Source: Gilvimarinus japonicus (lineage in GTDB: Bacteria > Pseudomonadota > Gammaproteobacteria > Pseudomonadales > Cellvibrionaceae). Taken from it: DNA of 64,000 nt. Position 1 is the first letter of the stretch. Every line of letters starts with the position of its first letter. The DNA is taken from positions 3,720,001 through 3,784,000 of the forward strand of contig NZ_AP031500.1 of NCBI RefSeq assembly GCF_042847215.1. Reading direction: 5' to 3'. The notes under the pieces were generated by a model, which saw only the letters and a program-made list of their open reading frames with translations, had not been told where the DNA came from and did no database searches. The position numbers were made by a program, and so were the translations under genes. Shown here in pieces: positions 8,318-16,507 of the stretch.

Positions 8318-9721
8318 ATGTCTAGAACACTGGATCTGATCAAAGAACATGAAGCTCGCTGGGTAGATATGCGCTTTACCGACACCATCGGTAAAGAACA
8401 GCACGTAACCATTCCTGCATCTACCATCGACGACGACTTCTTTGAAGAAGGCAAAATGTTTGATGGTTCATCTATCAATGGCTGGAAAGGCATTAACGAA
8501 TCAGACATGATTTTGATGCCTGCGGACGAGACTTCTATTCTGGACCCGTTCTCAGAAGACACCACCATTATTATTCGCTGTAACATCGTTGAGCCTACCA
8601 CCATGCAGGGCTACGATCGCGACCCACGCTCTATCGGCCTGCGCGCTGAAGAGTACTTAAAGTCTACCGGCCTGGGCGATACCGCTCTGTTCGGCCCCGA
8701 GCCCGAGTTCTTCGTATTCGATAGCGTACATTGGGCCTCTGAAATGGGCGGCTCTTTCTACAAAATCAAATCTGAAGAAGGCGCTTGGTCTTCTGGTGAC
8801 GATTTCGAAGACGGCAACGCCGGCCACCGCCCAACCGTTAAAGGCGGCTACTTCCCCGTGCCTCCGGTTGACTCACTGAACGACTTGCGTGGCGCCATGT
8901 GTAACGCCATGGAAGCCATGGGTCTGGAAATTGAAGTTCACCACCACGAAGTGGCCACTGCTGGTCAGTGTGAAATCGGTGTTGGCGCCAACACCCTGGT
9001 GAAAAAAGCCGACGAAGTACAGATTTTGAAGTACTGCGTACACAACGTAGCCCACGCCTACGGCAAAACAGCTACCTTTATGCCTAAGCCACTGATCGGC
9101 GATAATGGCTCAGGTATGCACGTTCACCAGTCTTTCTCCAAAGACGGTGTTAACCAGTTTGCCGGTGACGACTACGCTGGTTTGTCTGAAACTGCCCTGT
9201 TCTACATCGGCGGTATCATCAAGCACGCGCGCTCGCTAAACGCCTTCTGTAACGCCTCTACCAACTCTTACAAGCGTTTGGTACCTGGCTTTGAAGCGCC
9301 CGTAATGCTAGCTTACTCGGCTCGCAACCGCTCTGCGTCTATCCGCATTCCGTTTGTCACCAGCCCGAAAGCCAAGCGCGTTGAGACTCGCTTCCCCGAC
9401 CCAACCGCCAACCCATACCTGTGCTTTGCGGCACTGATGATGGCCGGCCTGGACGGTGTGCAAAACAAGATCCACCCAGGTGAAGCCGCCTCTAAAGACT
9501 TGTACGACCTGCCTCCAGAAGAAGAAGCACAAATCCCAACCGTGTGCTCAAGTCTGGAACAAGCGCTGCAAGCTCTGGAAGACGACAACGAATACCTGCA
9601 AGCAGGCGGCGTATTCACCAAAGACTTTATCGACTCTTACATCGAGTTGAAAAAAGCCGACATCCAGCGTCTGCAAATGACTCCGCACCCTGTAGAGTTC
9701 GAGCTGTACTACAGCCTGTAA
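8318..9721 (+). CDS. glnA: Glutamine synthetase type I
   Basis: Dodecameric ATP-dependent enzyme that condenses glutamate and ammonium into glutamine, in the cytoplasm. It has 467 residues, typical for GSI-beta. Visible motifs are the beta-grasp N-terminus with WVDMRFTDTIGKEQH, the latch loop MFDGSSINGW (about 47-56), the metal-binding GPEPEFFVFD (126-135), the ATP-binding segment KPLIGDNGSGMHVH (257-270) and the adenylylation Tyr396 in LYDLPPEE. Control by GlnE adenylylation is therefore expected. The ATG at 8318 is chosen over upstream in-frame starts because it has a GGAGG at normal distance and aligns with the family start. It is driven by a sigma-54 promoter with two NtrC sites and closed by a strong terminator. 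Confidence 0.98.
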   Translation: MSRTLDLIKEHEARWVDMRFTDTIGKEQHVTIPASTIDDDFFEEGKMFDGSSINGWKGINESDMILMPADETSILDPFSEDTTIIIRCNIVEPTTMQGYDRDPRSIGLRAEEYLKSTGLGDTALFGPEPEFFVFDSVHWASEMGGSFYKIKSEEGAWSSGDDFEDGNAGHRPTVKGGYFPVPPVDSLNDLRGAMCNAMEAMGLEIEVHHHEVATAGQCEIGVGANTLVKKADEVQILKYCVHNVAHAYGKTATFMPKPLIGDNGSGMHVHQSFSKDGVNQFAGDDYAGLSETALFYIGGIIKHARSLNAFCNASTNSYKRLVPGFEAPVMLAYSARNRSASIRIPFVTSPKAKRVETRFPDPTANPYLCFAALMMAGLDGVQNKIHPGEAASKDLYDLPPEEEAQIPTVCSSLEQALQALEDDNEYLQAGGVFTKDFIDSYIELKKADIQRLQMTPHPVEFELYYSL

Positions 9722-9759
9722 GACGCCCGAGCCCGACACGCACGCGTGTCAACGCTCAC

Positions 9760-9797
9760 AAAAAGGCCCGATCAGCAATGATCGGGCCTTTTTCTTT
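9760..9797 (+). terminator. Rho-independent terminator after glnA
   Basis: Stem GGCCCGATC (9765-9773) and GATCGGGCC (9780-9788) with a 6-base loop, A-run before and T-rich tail after, 40 bases past the glnA stop. Confidence 0.9.
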
Positions 9798-9850
9798 GTG
9801 GCCCGACACGCTATCTTATAATCTTGGACAGGCAATCGCAGGATCATGCA

Positions 9851-10399
9851 ATGAAGCCGCTTACAGGATTAAAAACCGCTATCTCACTTATGGTAATGCT
9901 ACTGCTGCTCGCAGCGACAGCTCAGGCCGAGGTCTATAAGTCCGTCGACAAATACGGCAATGTCACCTACACCGACGACCCAAGCACCGCCGAAAAAAGC
10001 GGCAAGGCCGAGAAGGTCAAGGTGCGTCCCACCAACGTCATGCCCGCCGGCAAGCCCATGGAGCTCAGCGAGCCCGACACAATGAGCGAGCCCGAGCGCG
10101 ATCAGACGAACTACGCCATCCGCATTGTCAGCCCAGAGAACGAGTACACGGTCACCCCCGGCCAGCGAGACTTAATCATCGCGGTAAGCTTGCAGGCCCC
10201 CTTAAAAGAAGGGGCAAAAATCGCCTATTACATGGACGGCGAACTACTGGGCAGGGGCACCGTCAACAACTACTCGATTCGGGAGATCTTCCGCGGCGAG
10301 CATAATATTTACGCCCAGGTCGAAGACTCAAGCGGCAACGTGCTCTCTAAAAGCGCCACGGTAACGGTTTACGTGCATCGCGCCTCGACCATCAACTAA
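9851..10399 (+). CDS. Secreted DUF4124-domain protein
   Basis: Exported protein of 182 residues. A clear signal peptide covers residues 1-26 (MKPLTGLK then a long hydrophobic run ending AQA). The mature start EVYKSVDKYGNVTYTDDP is the DUF4124 module, a short aromatic-rich domain common in proteobacterial periplasmic proteins of unknown role. The C-terminal half (IRIVSPENEYTVTPGQRDLIIAVSL to ATVTVYVHR) looks like an Ig/FN3-type beta sandwich. The ATG at 9851 is preferred because it gives the signal peptide directly and an AGGA lies before it. A DUF4124 gene between glnA and ntrB also occurs in Pseudomonas, so the linkage is conserved, but its link to nitrogen is unknown. Confidence 0.85.
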   Translation: MKPLTGLKTAISLMVMLLLLAATAQAEVYKSVDKYGNVTYTDDPSTAEKSGKAEKVKVRPTNVMPAGKPMELSEPDTMSEPERDQTNYAIRIVSPENEYTVTPGQRDLIIAVSLQAPLKEGAKIAYYMDGELLGRGTVNNYSIREIFRGEHNIYAQVEDSSGNVLSKSATVTVYVHRASTIN

Positions 10400-10526
10400 A
10401 TGCCGCACTAAGATTCCGCCTCACTCGCGGCGCCAATGGCGCCGCTCAGACGCCAGCATCAAGGTTAGCCCTACTTTGCATCACACCCCAACTCGGGGCG
10501 CAGCCTGCGCCCCGCGATAACGCAAA

Positions 10527-10543
10527 AGCACCATTTTTGTGCA
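10527..10543 (+). promoter_or_regulatory. NtrC-like box upstream of ntrB
   Basis: AGCACCA-TTT-TTGTGCA resembles the NtrC dyad TGCACCA-N3-TGGTGCA with one half-site slightly degenerate. It lies about 80 bp upstream of a -24/-12-like element and 130 bp before ntrB, suggesting autoregulation of ntrBC by NtrC. Confidence 0.6.
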
Positions 10544-10576
10544 AGAATAATCGGACGAGCCAATCGTTATCGACGA

Positions 10577-10600
10577 AAACGCCCGTTTTTCGGGCTTTTT
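10577..10600 (+). terminator. Terminator ahead of ntrB
   Basis: Stem GCCCG (10581-10585) and CGGGC (10591-10595) with a T5 loop, followed by T5. It would stop read-through from the DUF4124 gene, so ntrBC needs its own promoter downstream. Confidence 0.7.
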
Positions 10601-10605
10601 GCTAT

Positions 10606-10621
10606 TGGTTCAGTATTTGCA
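10606..10621 (+). promoter_or_regulatory. Possible sigma-54 promoter of ntrBC
   Basis: TGGTTCAGTATTTGCA keeps the GG and GC doublets of an RpoN promoter at the right spacing, though the -24 element is imperfect (TGGTT rather than TGGCA). It sits between the terminator and the ntrB start and about 70 bp downstream of the NtrC-like box. Confidence 0.45.
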
Positions 10622-10673
10622 TAGTGCACCCCTATCAACCACCGCACCGCGGTCTTTGGAGTAGTAAGCCGAC

Positions 10674-11777
10674 GTGACGCCCCAAGATATACACAAACCA
10701 CTGCTAGACAGTTTAAGCACGGCCATCATCTTGCTTGATAGCCACCTGCAGTTGTGCCACATGAATCCGGCCGCCGAGGTGCTGCTGTCGATTAGCTGTG
10801 AGCGCTGCCAGGGCGAGGCGATTACCCACTTTTTTCACGAGTCCGCCGATACCGCTGGCGAGCTGCTACAAGCGGCGCGCAACGCCGACCACTACACCAA
10901 GCGTCACGCCGAATGGCAGCTGCTAAACGGCGAGCAAATTACGGTGGACTATACCGTAACGCCTTTTACCAACAACGATGGCTTGGTCATTGAGATTTTG
11001 CCGATCGACCGGCTACTGCGCATCTCGCGCGAAGAGATGATGGCCTCCAGCCAAGAGACTACACGCGGTCTCATTCGCGGCATGGCCCATGAGATTAAAA
11101 ACCCGCTGGGTGGTATTCGCGGTGCGGCACAATTATTAGCGCGCGAGCTACCCGGCGACACTTTTACCGAATACACCAACATCATCATTGATGAGGCCGA
11201 CCGGCTGCGCAACCTTGTCGACCGTATGCTTGGTCCTAACCAGCTGCCACAGCAAAGTGATTTAAATATTCACGAGGTGTTAGAGCGGGTTGCCACCATG
11301 ATTCGCGCCGAGAGCGAAGACACCATTCGCATCGTGCGCGATTACGACCCAAGCATTCCCGATATGCACGGCGACAAAGAAATGCTGATTCAGGCATTTT
11401 TAAATATCGCCCGCAATGCCATGCAAGCCATGCTTGAGAGCCACACGCCGGCGCCCTCGCTCACACTGCGCACCCGCGTGCGGCGGCAATTTACCATTGG
11501 CCGGCAAAACCACCCGCTGGTCATTCACGTTGAGGTTACCGACAACGGCCCGGGTATTCCCGAGGAAATGGCCAAACAAATTTTTTATCCGATGATATCC
11601 GGTCGCGCCGAAGGCACTGGCCTAGGGCTGACCATTTCGCAGCATTTAATTCATCAACATCAGGGACTGATCGAGTGCCACAGTGAACCGGGCGAAACTT
11701 GTTTTTCGCTGTTTTTACCGATGGACTCATCACACACAAACTCAACACCAATGAGAAACCGCCATGCAGAAGTCTAA
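10674..11777 (+). CDS. glnL: Nitrogen-regulation sensor kinase NtrB (NRII)
   Basis: Soluble histidine kinase/phosphatase of 367 residues that phosphorylates NtrC when nitrogen is scarce and dephosphorylates it when bound by PII. An N-terminal PAS domain covers about residues 8-110 (LDSLSTAIILLDSHLQLCHMNPAAE). The phospho-acceptor is His139 in GMAHEIKNPLGGIRGAAQLL. The N box (FLNIARNAMQA), the G1 box (VTDNGPGIP) and the G2 region (GTGLGLTISQHLI) of the ATPase domain follow. No membrane helix is present, as expected for NtrB. The start is GTG. The 3-prime end overlaps ntrC by 14 bases, which indicates coupled translation. Confidence 0.95.
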   Translation: MTPQDIHKPLLDSLSTAIILLDSHLQLCHMNPAAEVLLSISCERCQGEAITHFFHESADTAGELLQAARNADHYTKRHAEWQLLNGEQITVDYTVTPFTNNDGLVIEILPIDRLLRISREEMMASSQETTRGLIRGMAHEIKNPLGGIRGAAQLLARELPGDTFTEYTNIIIDEADRLRNLVDRMLGPNQLPQQSDLNIHEVLERVATMIRAESEDTIRIVRDYDPSIPDMHGDKEMLIQAFLNIARNAMQAMLESHTPAPSLTLRTRVRRQFTIGRQNHPLVIHVEVTDNGPGIPEEMAKQIFYPMISGRAEGTGLGLTISQHLIHQHQGLIECHSEPGETCFSLFLPMDSSHTNSTPMRNRHAEV

Positions 11778-13188
11778 CCGAGTTTGGATCATTGACGACG
11801 ACCGCTCCATTCGCTGGGTCTTAGAAAAAGCCCTGCAGGGCTCCGGCATCGAGACCCGTACTTTCGACTCCGGTGATGCCGCCCTCAATCAGTTAAGTCG
11901 CGAAGTGCCCGACGCTATTGTCAGTGACATTCGCATGCCAGGGGTCGACGGGCTGGGGCTGTTGTCCACCCTGCACAGCAATCACCCGACGGTGCCGGTT
12001 ATTATTATGACCGCACACTCAGACCTCGATAGCGCCGTCGCCGCCTATCAAGGCGGTGCCTTTGAATATCTACCCAAGCCGTTCGATGTCGACGAAGCCG
12101 TCGCGGTGGTGCAGCGCGCCCTGGCCCATGCCGAAGAGCAAAAATCCGAGCGCAGCCACCCCGACACCGTAGAAATCGATACCGAGATCATCGGCGAAGC
12201 GCCGGCCATGCAAGAGGTGTTTCGCGCGATCGGGCGTCTGTCGCAATCGAACATTACCGTATTAATTAACGGCGAGTCCGGCACCGGTAAAGAATTGGTC
12301 GCCCGCGCCCTGCATCGCCACAGCCCGCGCCGCAACGAACCGTTTATCGCCCTGAACATGGCGGCAATTCCCAAAGACTTAATGGAGTCGGAATTGTTTG
12401 GCCACGAGAAAGGCGCCTTTACCGGCGCCGCCACCCAGCGCCAAGGGCGCTTTGAGCAAGCCAATGGCGGCACCCTGTTTTTGGATGAGATCGGCGATAT
12501 GCCTGCCGAGACTCAAACGCGCCTGCTGCGAGTTTTGGCCGACGGGGAGTTCTATCGCGTGGGTGGCCACACCCCGGTGAAAGTCGACGTGCGGATTATT
12601 GCCGCTACGCACCAAGACCTAGAAAACCTGGTCACCGAGAACTCCTTCCGGGAAGACTTGTTTCACCGCCTGAACGTGATTCGGATTCATATCCCCAAAC
12701 TCGCACAACGCCGCGAAGACATCCCCAAGCTCTCGCAGTTCTTCTTGCAAAAAGCCGCCGGCGAGCTCAATGTCGACACCAAAATTTTACTCTCAGAAAC
12801 CGAAGAGTTTATGTGCAGTCTGCCGTGGCCGGGCAACGTTCGTCAGCTAGAAAACACCTGCCGCTGGATTACGGTGATGGCCTCGGGCCGTGAAGTACAC
12901 ACCGAGGATTTACCGCCGGAGCTGATGGACAACAAAGAGGGCAACGCCCCCGCCGATGACTGGGAAAAAGCCCTGCGCCACTGGGCCGATCAAGCCCTTG
13001 CCCGCGGCCACCACCAATTATTGAGTGAAGCGGTGCCCACCTTTGAAAAAGCCTTAATAGAAACCGCGCTTAAATACACCGCCGGACGCAAGCGCGACGC
13101 CGCCAATTTATTGGGCTGGGGCCGCAATACGCTAACCCGTAAACTCAAAGAGCTGGGAATGGCCGGCGCCGAAGAGGTCAACAGCTAA
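11764..13188 (+). CDS. glnG: Nitrogen-regulation response regulator NtrC (NRI)
   Basis: Sigma-54 enhancer-binding activator of 474 residues. The receiver domain (1-120) has acidic pocket Asp11/Asp12 and phospho-acceptor Asp55 (SDIRMPG), with Lys105 in YLPKPF. The AAA+ domain has Walker A GESGTGKE (170-177), the sigma-54 contacting loop GAFTGA (217-222) and Walker B in GGTLFLDEIGDMP. A Fis-type helix-turn-helix closes the protein (AANLLGWGRNTLTRKLKELG). It is translated with ntrB and is the likely ligand of the NtrC boxes at glnA and ahead of ntrB. It may also serve other -24/-12 promoters in this window, although the one at 33394 has no NtrC box that I could see. Confidence 0.97.
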   Translation: MQKSNRVWIIDDDRSIRWVLEKALQGSGIETRTFDSGDAALNQLSREVPDAIVSDIRMPGVDGLGLLSTLHSNHPTVPVIIMTAHSDLDSAVAAYQGGAFEYLPKPFDVDEAVAVVQRALAHAEEQKSERSHPDTVEIDTEIIGEAPAMQEVFRAIGRLSQSNITVLINGESGTGKELVARALHRHSPRRNEPFIALNMAAIPKDLMESELFGHEKGAFTGAATQRQGRFEQANGGTLFLDEIGDMPAETQTRLLRVLADGEFYRVGGHTPVKVDVRIIAATHQDLENLVTENSFREDLFHRLNVIRIHIPKLAQRREDIPKLSQFFLQKAAGELNVDTKILLSETEEFMCSLPWPGNVRQLENTCRWITVMASGREVHTEDLPPELMDNKEGNAPADDWEKALRHWADQALARGHHQLLSEAVPTFEKALIETALKYTAGRKRDAANLLGWGRNTLTRKLKELGMAGAEEVNS

Positions 13189-13198
13189 ACACCGATTG

Positions 13199-13224
13199 CG
13201 CCGGGCTACGCAGATAGCCCGGCG
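13199..13224 (+). terminator. Hairpin after ntrC
   Basis: Perfect 10-bp arms CGCCGGGCTA (13199-13208) and TAGCCCGGCG (13215-13224) with a 6-base loop, 10 bases past the ntrC stop. There is no T-run; the heptamer repeat begins directly at its right edge. Confidence 0.6.
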
Positions 13225-13280
13225 TTCCCCGTTCCCCGTTCCCCGTTCCCCGTTCCCCGTTCCCCGTTCCCCGTTCCCCG
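13224..13280. repeat. Eight tandem copies of the heptamer GTTCCCC
   Basis: Perfect array of eight 7-bp units (13224-13279) plus one further G, between the ntrC hairpin and the start of the Na+/alanine symporter gene. A unit length not divisible by three outside a reading frame would change promoter spacing if copy number slips. A related array (GGGGTAC, three copies) lies at 16454. Confidence 0.95.
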
Positions 13281-13283
13281 TGC

Positions 13284-13298
13284 TAGGGTATAACCCTA
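13284..13298. promoter_or_regulatory. Perfect dyad upstream of symporter gene
   Basis: TAGGGT-ATA-ACCCTA is a perfect 6-bp palindrome with 3-base spacer, 23 bases before the GTG start of the symporter. It may be an operator or lie in the 5-prime leader; nothing identifies the binding protein. Confidence 0.35.
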
Positions 13299-13320
13299 AT
13301 CATCATTAGGGGGAAGTATT

Positions 13321-14682
13321 GTGGCCAAGTGGATTGAGCAGTTCGCCAGTTTTATGTGGGGCCTACCACTCATCGTGCTGCTCGTCGGCGGCGGACTGTT
13401 TCTGCTTGTTTACAGTCGCGCGCTTCCTTACCGTCACTTTGCGCACGGCTTTGCCATTCTCACCGGACGTTACGATAACCACAGCGACCAAGGCACACTC
13501 AGCCACTTTCAAGCACTGACCACCGCACTGTCTGGCACCCTCGGGCTTGGCAATATCGCCGGCGTGGCGCTGGCGATTACCGCCGGCGGACCAGGCGCGG
13601 TTTTTTGGATGTGGCTCACGGCGATTGTCGGGATTGCCACTAAGTTTTTTACCGCCACCGCCGCCGTTATGTATCGCGGTTACGATTCTCAGGGCACCCT
13701 GCAAGGCGGGCCCATGTATGTGATTCGCGAAGGGTTAGGCAAACACTGGCTGCCACTGGCGTTGTTTTTTGCCTTTGCCGGCCTGTGCGGCACCCAGCCG
13801 GTGTTTCAAATTAACCAGCTTGTTGCCATGCTGCGCGGCTCCGTCGCCTACCCACTAGAGCTTGCCACCGAGCAGTCACACTTTGGCTTTGACCTTACCG
13901 TCGGTATTATCAGCGCGCTGTTGGTGTTATCGGTCATCAGCGGCAGCCTATCCCGCGTCGGTAAAGTGACCGCGCGATTAGTCCCCGCCATGGTGGTGGG
14001 CTACATGCTAATGACACTGGGTATTCTGGCCACCCACCTGAGTGAAATTCCCGCCGCTTTTGGGCTGATTTTTCACGATGCCTTTACCGGCCAAGCGGTT
14101 GCCGGGGGCGCGTTGGGCACAGTAATTCAGGTCGGTGTGAGTCGCGGCGCCTTCTCTAACGAAGCGGGCATTGGCACCGAGTCGATGGCACACGGCGCTG
14201 CCAAAACCAACGAGCCTGTGCGCGAAGGGCTAGTCGCCATGACCGGCCCGGTGATTGATACCCTGATCGTTTGCACCTGTACCGCCTTGGTCATTCTGAT
14301 TACCGGCGTCTGGCAAAGCACCGAAGCCGACGGTGTCGCCCTCACCGCCAACGCCTTTAGCACGACCTATGGCAACTGGGGGCCATTACTGCTCACGGTT
14401 ATGGTGATATTTTTAAGCCTAAGCACGATCCTTACCTTTTGGTATTACGGCAGTAAATGCCTCGGATTTTTAATCGGCGCGCAACATCAACACCATTATG
14501 TCTGGGTTTACTGCCTGTTAATTGTCGCCGGCAGCGTGGGCTCCATCAGCGTTATTTTTAATTTCCTGATCGGCATGTACGCCGCGATGGCAATCCCGAC
14601 CATGCTCTCGGCCTTGATCCTCGCCCCGCGTATCATGCGCGCCGCCCGCGTGTATTTTTCCGCTTTCGATTCGCAACGTTAG
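13321..14682 (+). CDS. Sodium:alanine symporter family protein (AgcS/AlsT)
   Basis: Inner-membrane Na+-coupled amino-acid importer of 453 residues, usual length for the alanine/glycine:cation symporter family. Diagnostic stretches are TALSGTLGLGNIAGVALAITAGGPGAVFW cut into the N-motif near residues 65-95, then KFFTATAAVMYRG, QGGPMYVIREGLG, and SRGAFSNEAGIGTESMAHGAAKT near residues 275-300, which forms the re-entrant substrate/sodium site. The GTG start is supported by AGGGGGAAG spaced normally before it. Its place directly after ntrBC suggests a nitrogen-scavenging role, but it has its own leader with a heptamer array and a dyad, so control may be separate. Alanine or glycine is the likely substrate. 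Confidence 0.92.
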   Translation: MAKWIEQFASFMWGLPLIVLLVGGGLFLLVYSRALPYRHFAHGFAILTGRYDNHSDQGTLSHFQALTTALSGTLGLGNIAGVALAITAGGPGAVFWMWLTAIVGIATKFFTATAAVMYRGYDSQGTLQGGPMYVIREGLGKHWLPLALFFAFAGLCGTQPVFQINQLVAMLRGSVAYPLELATEQSHFGFDLTVGIISALLVLSVISGSLSRVGKVTARLVPAMVVGYMLMTLGILATHLSEIPAAFGLIFHDAFTGQAVAGGALGTVIQVGVSRGAFSNEAGIGTESMAHGAAKTNEPVREGLVAMTGPVIDTLIVCTCTALVILITGVWQSTEADGVALTANAFSTTYGNWGPLLLTVMVIFLSLSTILTFWYYGSKCLGFLIGAQHQHHYVWVYCLLIVAGSVGSISVIFNFLIGMYAAMAIPTMLSALILAPRIMRAARVYFSAFDSQR

Positions 14683-14730
14683 CGCAAGATCGGTCAGGTT
14701 TTACCGTAGCGACCGTCGTATACTACGCCA

Positions 14731-15603
14731 ATGCAAACAACCACATTAACAGCCAAAGAACGCATCGAGAAAGCCCTAAGCTTTCTCGATGCCCATCCCG
14801 AGTGTATTCCCACTCTGGCAGAAATAAGCGACATAGCCCATTGCTCGCCTTACCACTTTCACCGTTTATTTAAAGCATACACCGGCAGCACGGTGCAGTC
14901 ATTTATCGCAGCACAGCGACTACACCGAGCCGCTTTCCAGCTCGCCTTCCGCCCGCAGCTGTCGGTGCTCGATATTGCACTAAGTAATGGCTACCAGTCT
15001 CCCGAGGGCTTCAGCCGAGCGTTTCGAAAATGCTACCAAGTTAGCGCTAAAGCTTACCGTAGTGACAAAATAAAAATACGCCAACTGCTCAACCACCCTC
15101 CTAAAACTCAAGAGAGAGCTATGACCAGCAATTTTTCCAGTGTCGAATGTGTCTATTTTTCGTCACTAAAAATCTATGAATGGCGCCATCGAGGCTTACC
15201 GACACACATCAGCGATAGCGTGTTAGCGTTTATCGCTTGGCGTAAAACTCAGGGACTTTCCCCCTCACGTAGTCGCACGTTTAATATTTTTTATGGCGAC
15301 CCAAACATAGTTGACAATAACACCTATTCACTAGGTTTAGCCGTTGAGAGGATTCGATCTGTTAGTACACCACCCGAGGTGAAGCAGACAGAAATTCCCG
15401 GACAATACTGTGCACGCCTTCGCTATATTGGTCCTGACAGCGGCTTAGACGCTCAGATTCGCCACCTCTACCAAGATTGGCTCCCCACCAGTCAAAAAAA
15501 GACAGGGACATTTCCTTTATTTATTGAGCGAGTAGCTTTTTACCCTGAAGTTTCGAAAAACCAAATGATCACCGACATCTATTTACCTTTATCAAGTGAG
15601 TGA
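14731..15603 (+). CDS. AraC-family regulator with GyrI-like effector domain
   Basis: Regulator of 290 residues with the DNA-binding part first: two AraC helix-turn-helix motifs at about residues 10-110 (LAEISDIAHCSPYHFHRLFKAY and VLDIALSNGYQSPEGFSRAFRK). A GyrI-like small-molecule binding domain follows at about 130-290 (VECVYFSSLKIYEWRHRG, IPGQYCARLRYIG, DIYLPLS). This is the layout of Rob and of many multidrug-responsive regulators such as those binding cationic drugs. It starts 48 bp after the symporter and has no obvious partner transporter adjacent, so its target is unknown. Confidence 0.88.
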   Translation: MQTTTLTAKERIEKALSFLDAHPECIPTLAEISDIAHCSPYHFHRLFKAYTGSTVQSFIAAQRLHRAAFQLAFRPQLSVLDIALSNGYQSPEGFSRAFRKCYQVSAKAYRSDKIKIRQLLNHPPKTQERAMTSNFSSVECVYFSSLKIYEWRHRGLPTHISDSVLAFIAWRKTQGLSPSRSRTFNIFYGDPNIVDNNTYSLGLAVERIRSVSTPPEVKQTEIPGQYCARLRYIGPDSGLDAQIRHLYQDWLPTSQKKTGTFPLFIERVAFYPEVSKNQMITDIYLPLSSE

Positions 15604-15733
15604 GTGTGATCACCAGCCGACGTCTTGATATAATGACCCTACAAATAAGGCGCCCATGAATATCATTCGTTATTAATTTTGGCATAAAGTCGCCAACTGT
15701 CTCTCCATCCAATCGACATAAAAGCAGCGCATT

Positions 15734-15979
15734 ATGAAATTCTCCGCCGAAGAAAAAGACATACTCGTTAAAAAAATTCAACTGTATTTCGACCAAGAGC
15801 TAGGTCAGGATTTAGGCAGTTTTGACGCACAGTTTTTACTCGATTTTTTTGCCGAGCAAATCGGTCCGTATTTTTACAACCGAGCTCTGTTTGATGCCAA
15901 CACGGTACTGCAAGAAAAAATGGATGCGATGAGCGACGCTCTTTATGAGATCGAAAAGCCCACGGAGTTTATACGTTGA
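15734..15979 (+). CDS. DUF2164 family protein
   Basis: Small cytoplasmic protein of 81 residues, length and pattern of the DUF2164 family (LVKKIQLYFDQELGQDLGSFDAQFLLDFFAEQIGPYFYNRAL cut here into its recognisable blocks KIQLYFDQEL, LGSFDAQFLLDFF and GPYFYNRAL). Function is unknown; no catalytic motif is visible, and it looks mostly helical. The stop TGA overlaps the TTG start of the acetyltransferase by four bases (15976-15979), so the two are translationally coupled and probably act together. Confidence 0.85.
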   Translation: MKFSAEEKDILVKKIQLYFDQELGQDLGSFDAQFLLDFFAEQIGPYFYNRALFDANTVLQEKMDAMSDALYEIEKPTEFIR

Positions 15980-16452
15980 TACAAGTACGCAGTGCGAATT
16001 TTGACAGCACCGCCGACGCAAAAAGCCTGGTTCGTTTACTGTGCGAATACGCGCAAGACCCAATGGGTGGCGGCCAAGGTTTAAGCGAGTTTACGCGAGC
16101 TAATATTGTGACAGAGCTAGCCAAGCGTGATGCAATTACACTATTGGCTTACTCGGGCGGTCGCGCGGTGGGTTTATTGAATGCCTTTGAAGGTTTTTCT
16201 ACTTTTTATTGTAAGCCGTTACTTAATATTCACGACGTCAGTGTCTCAGCGCCATACCGTGGTCAGGGGATCGCGCAACAGCTACTTGAGCAAGCAGAGG
16301 TTATTGCCCGGCAGCGAGGTTGCTGCAAGCTTACGTTAGAAGTATTAAGCGAGAATAAAATAGCCGCGGCGCTCTACCAAAAATTTGGCTTTGCCGGCTA
16401 TCAGCTCGACCCGCAAGCGGGCCGAGCTGAGTTTTGGGAGAAGAAACTTTAA
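15976..16452 (+). CDS. GNAT family N-acetyltransferase
   Basis: Acetyltransferase of 158 residues. The acetyl-CoA binding motif A is visible as VSAPYRGQGIAQQLLEQAE (about residues 92-110), with motif B further on as AAALYQKFGFAGYQ. The N-terminal part carries the usual beta strands (RAVGLLNAFEGF). Substrate is unknown. The start is a rare TTG inside the stop of the DUF2164 gene, which implies coupled translation and a lower or linked expression level. A three-copy heptamer repeat begins two bases after its stop. Confidence 0.88.
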   Translation: MIQVRSANFDSTADAKSLVRLLCEYAQDPMGGGQGLSEFTRANIVTELAKRDAITLLAYSGGRAVGLLNAFEGFSTFYCKPLLNIHDVSVSAPYRGQGIAQQLLEQAEVIARQRGCCKLTLEVLSENKIAAALYQKFGFAGYQLDPQAGRAEFWEKKL

Positions 16453-16453
16453 C

Positions 16454-16474
16454 GGGGTACGGGGTACGGGGTAC
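16454..16474. repeat. Three tandem copies of the heptamer GGGGTAC
   Basis: Three perfect 7-bp units directly after the GNAT stop codon. The unit differs by one base from the complement of the GTTCCCC array at 13224 (GGGGAAC), so both may belong to one family of intergenic heptamer repeats placed at ends of transcription units. Confidence 0.9.
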
Positions 16475-16507
16475 GAAATAATTATCAGCCCCCGTTCTCC
16501 GTAACGA

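Noticed and set aside
13224..13280. Possible CRISPR array at the heptamer repeat
   Set aside because: Units are only 7 bp and directly adjacent, without spacers; it is a simple tandem repeat and no cas genes are present.
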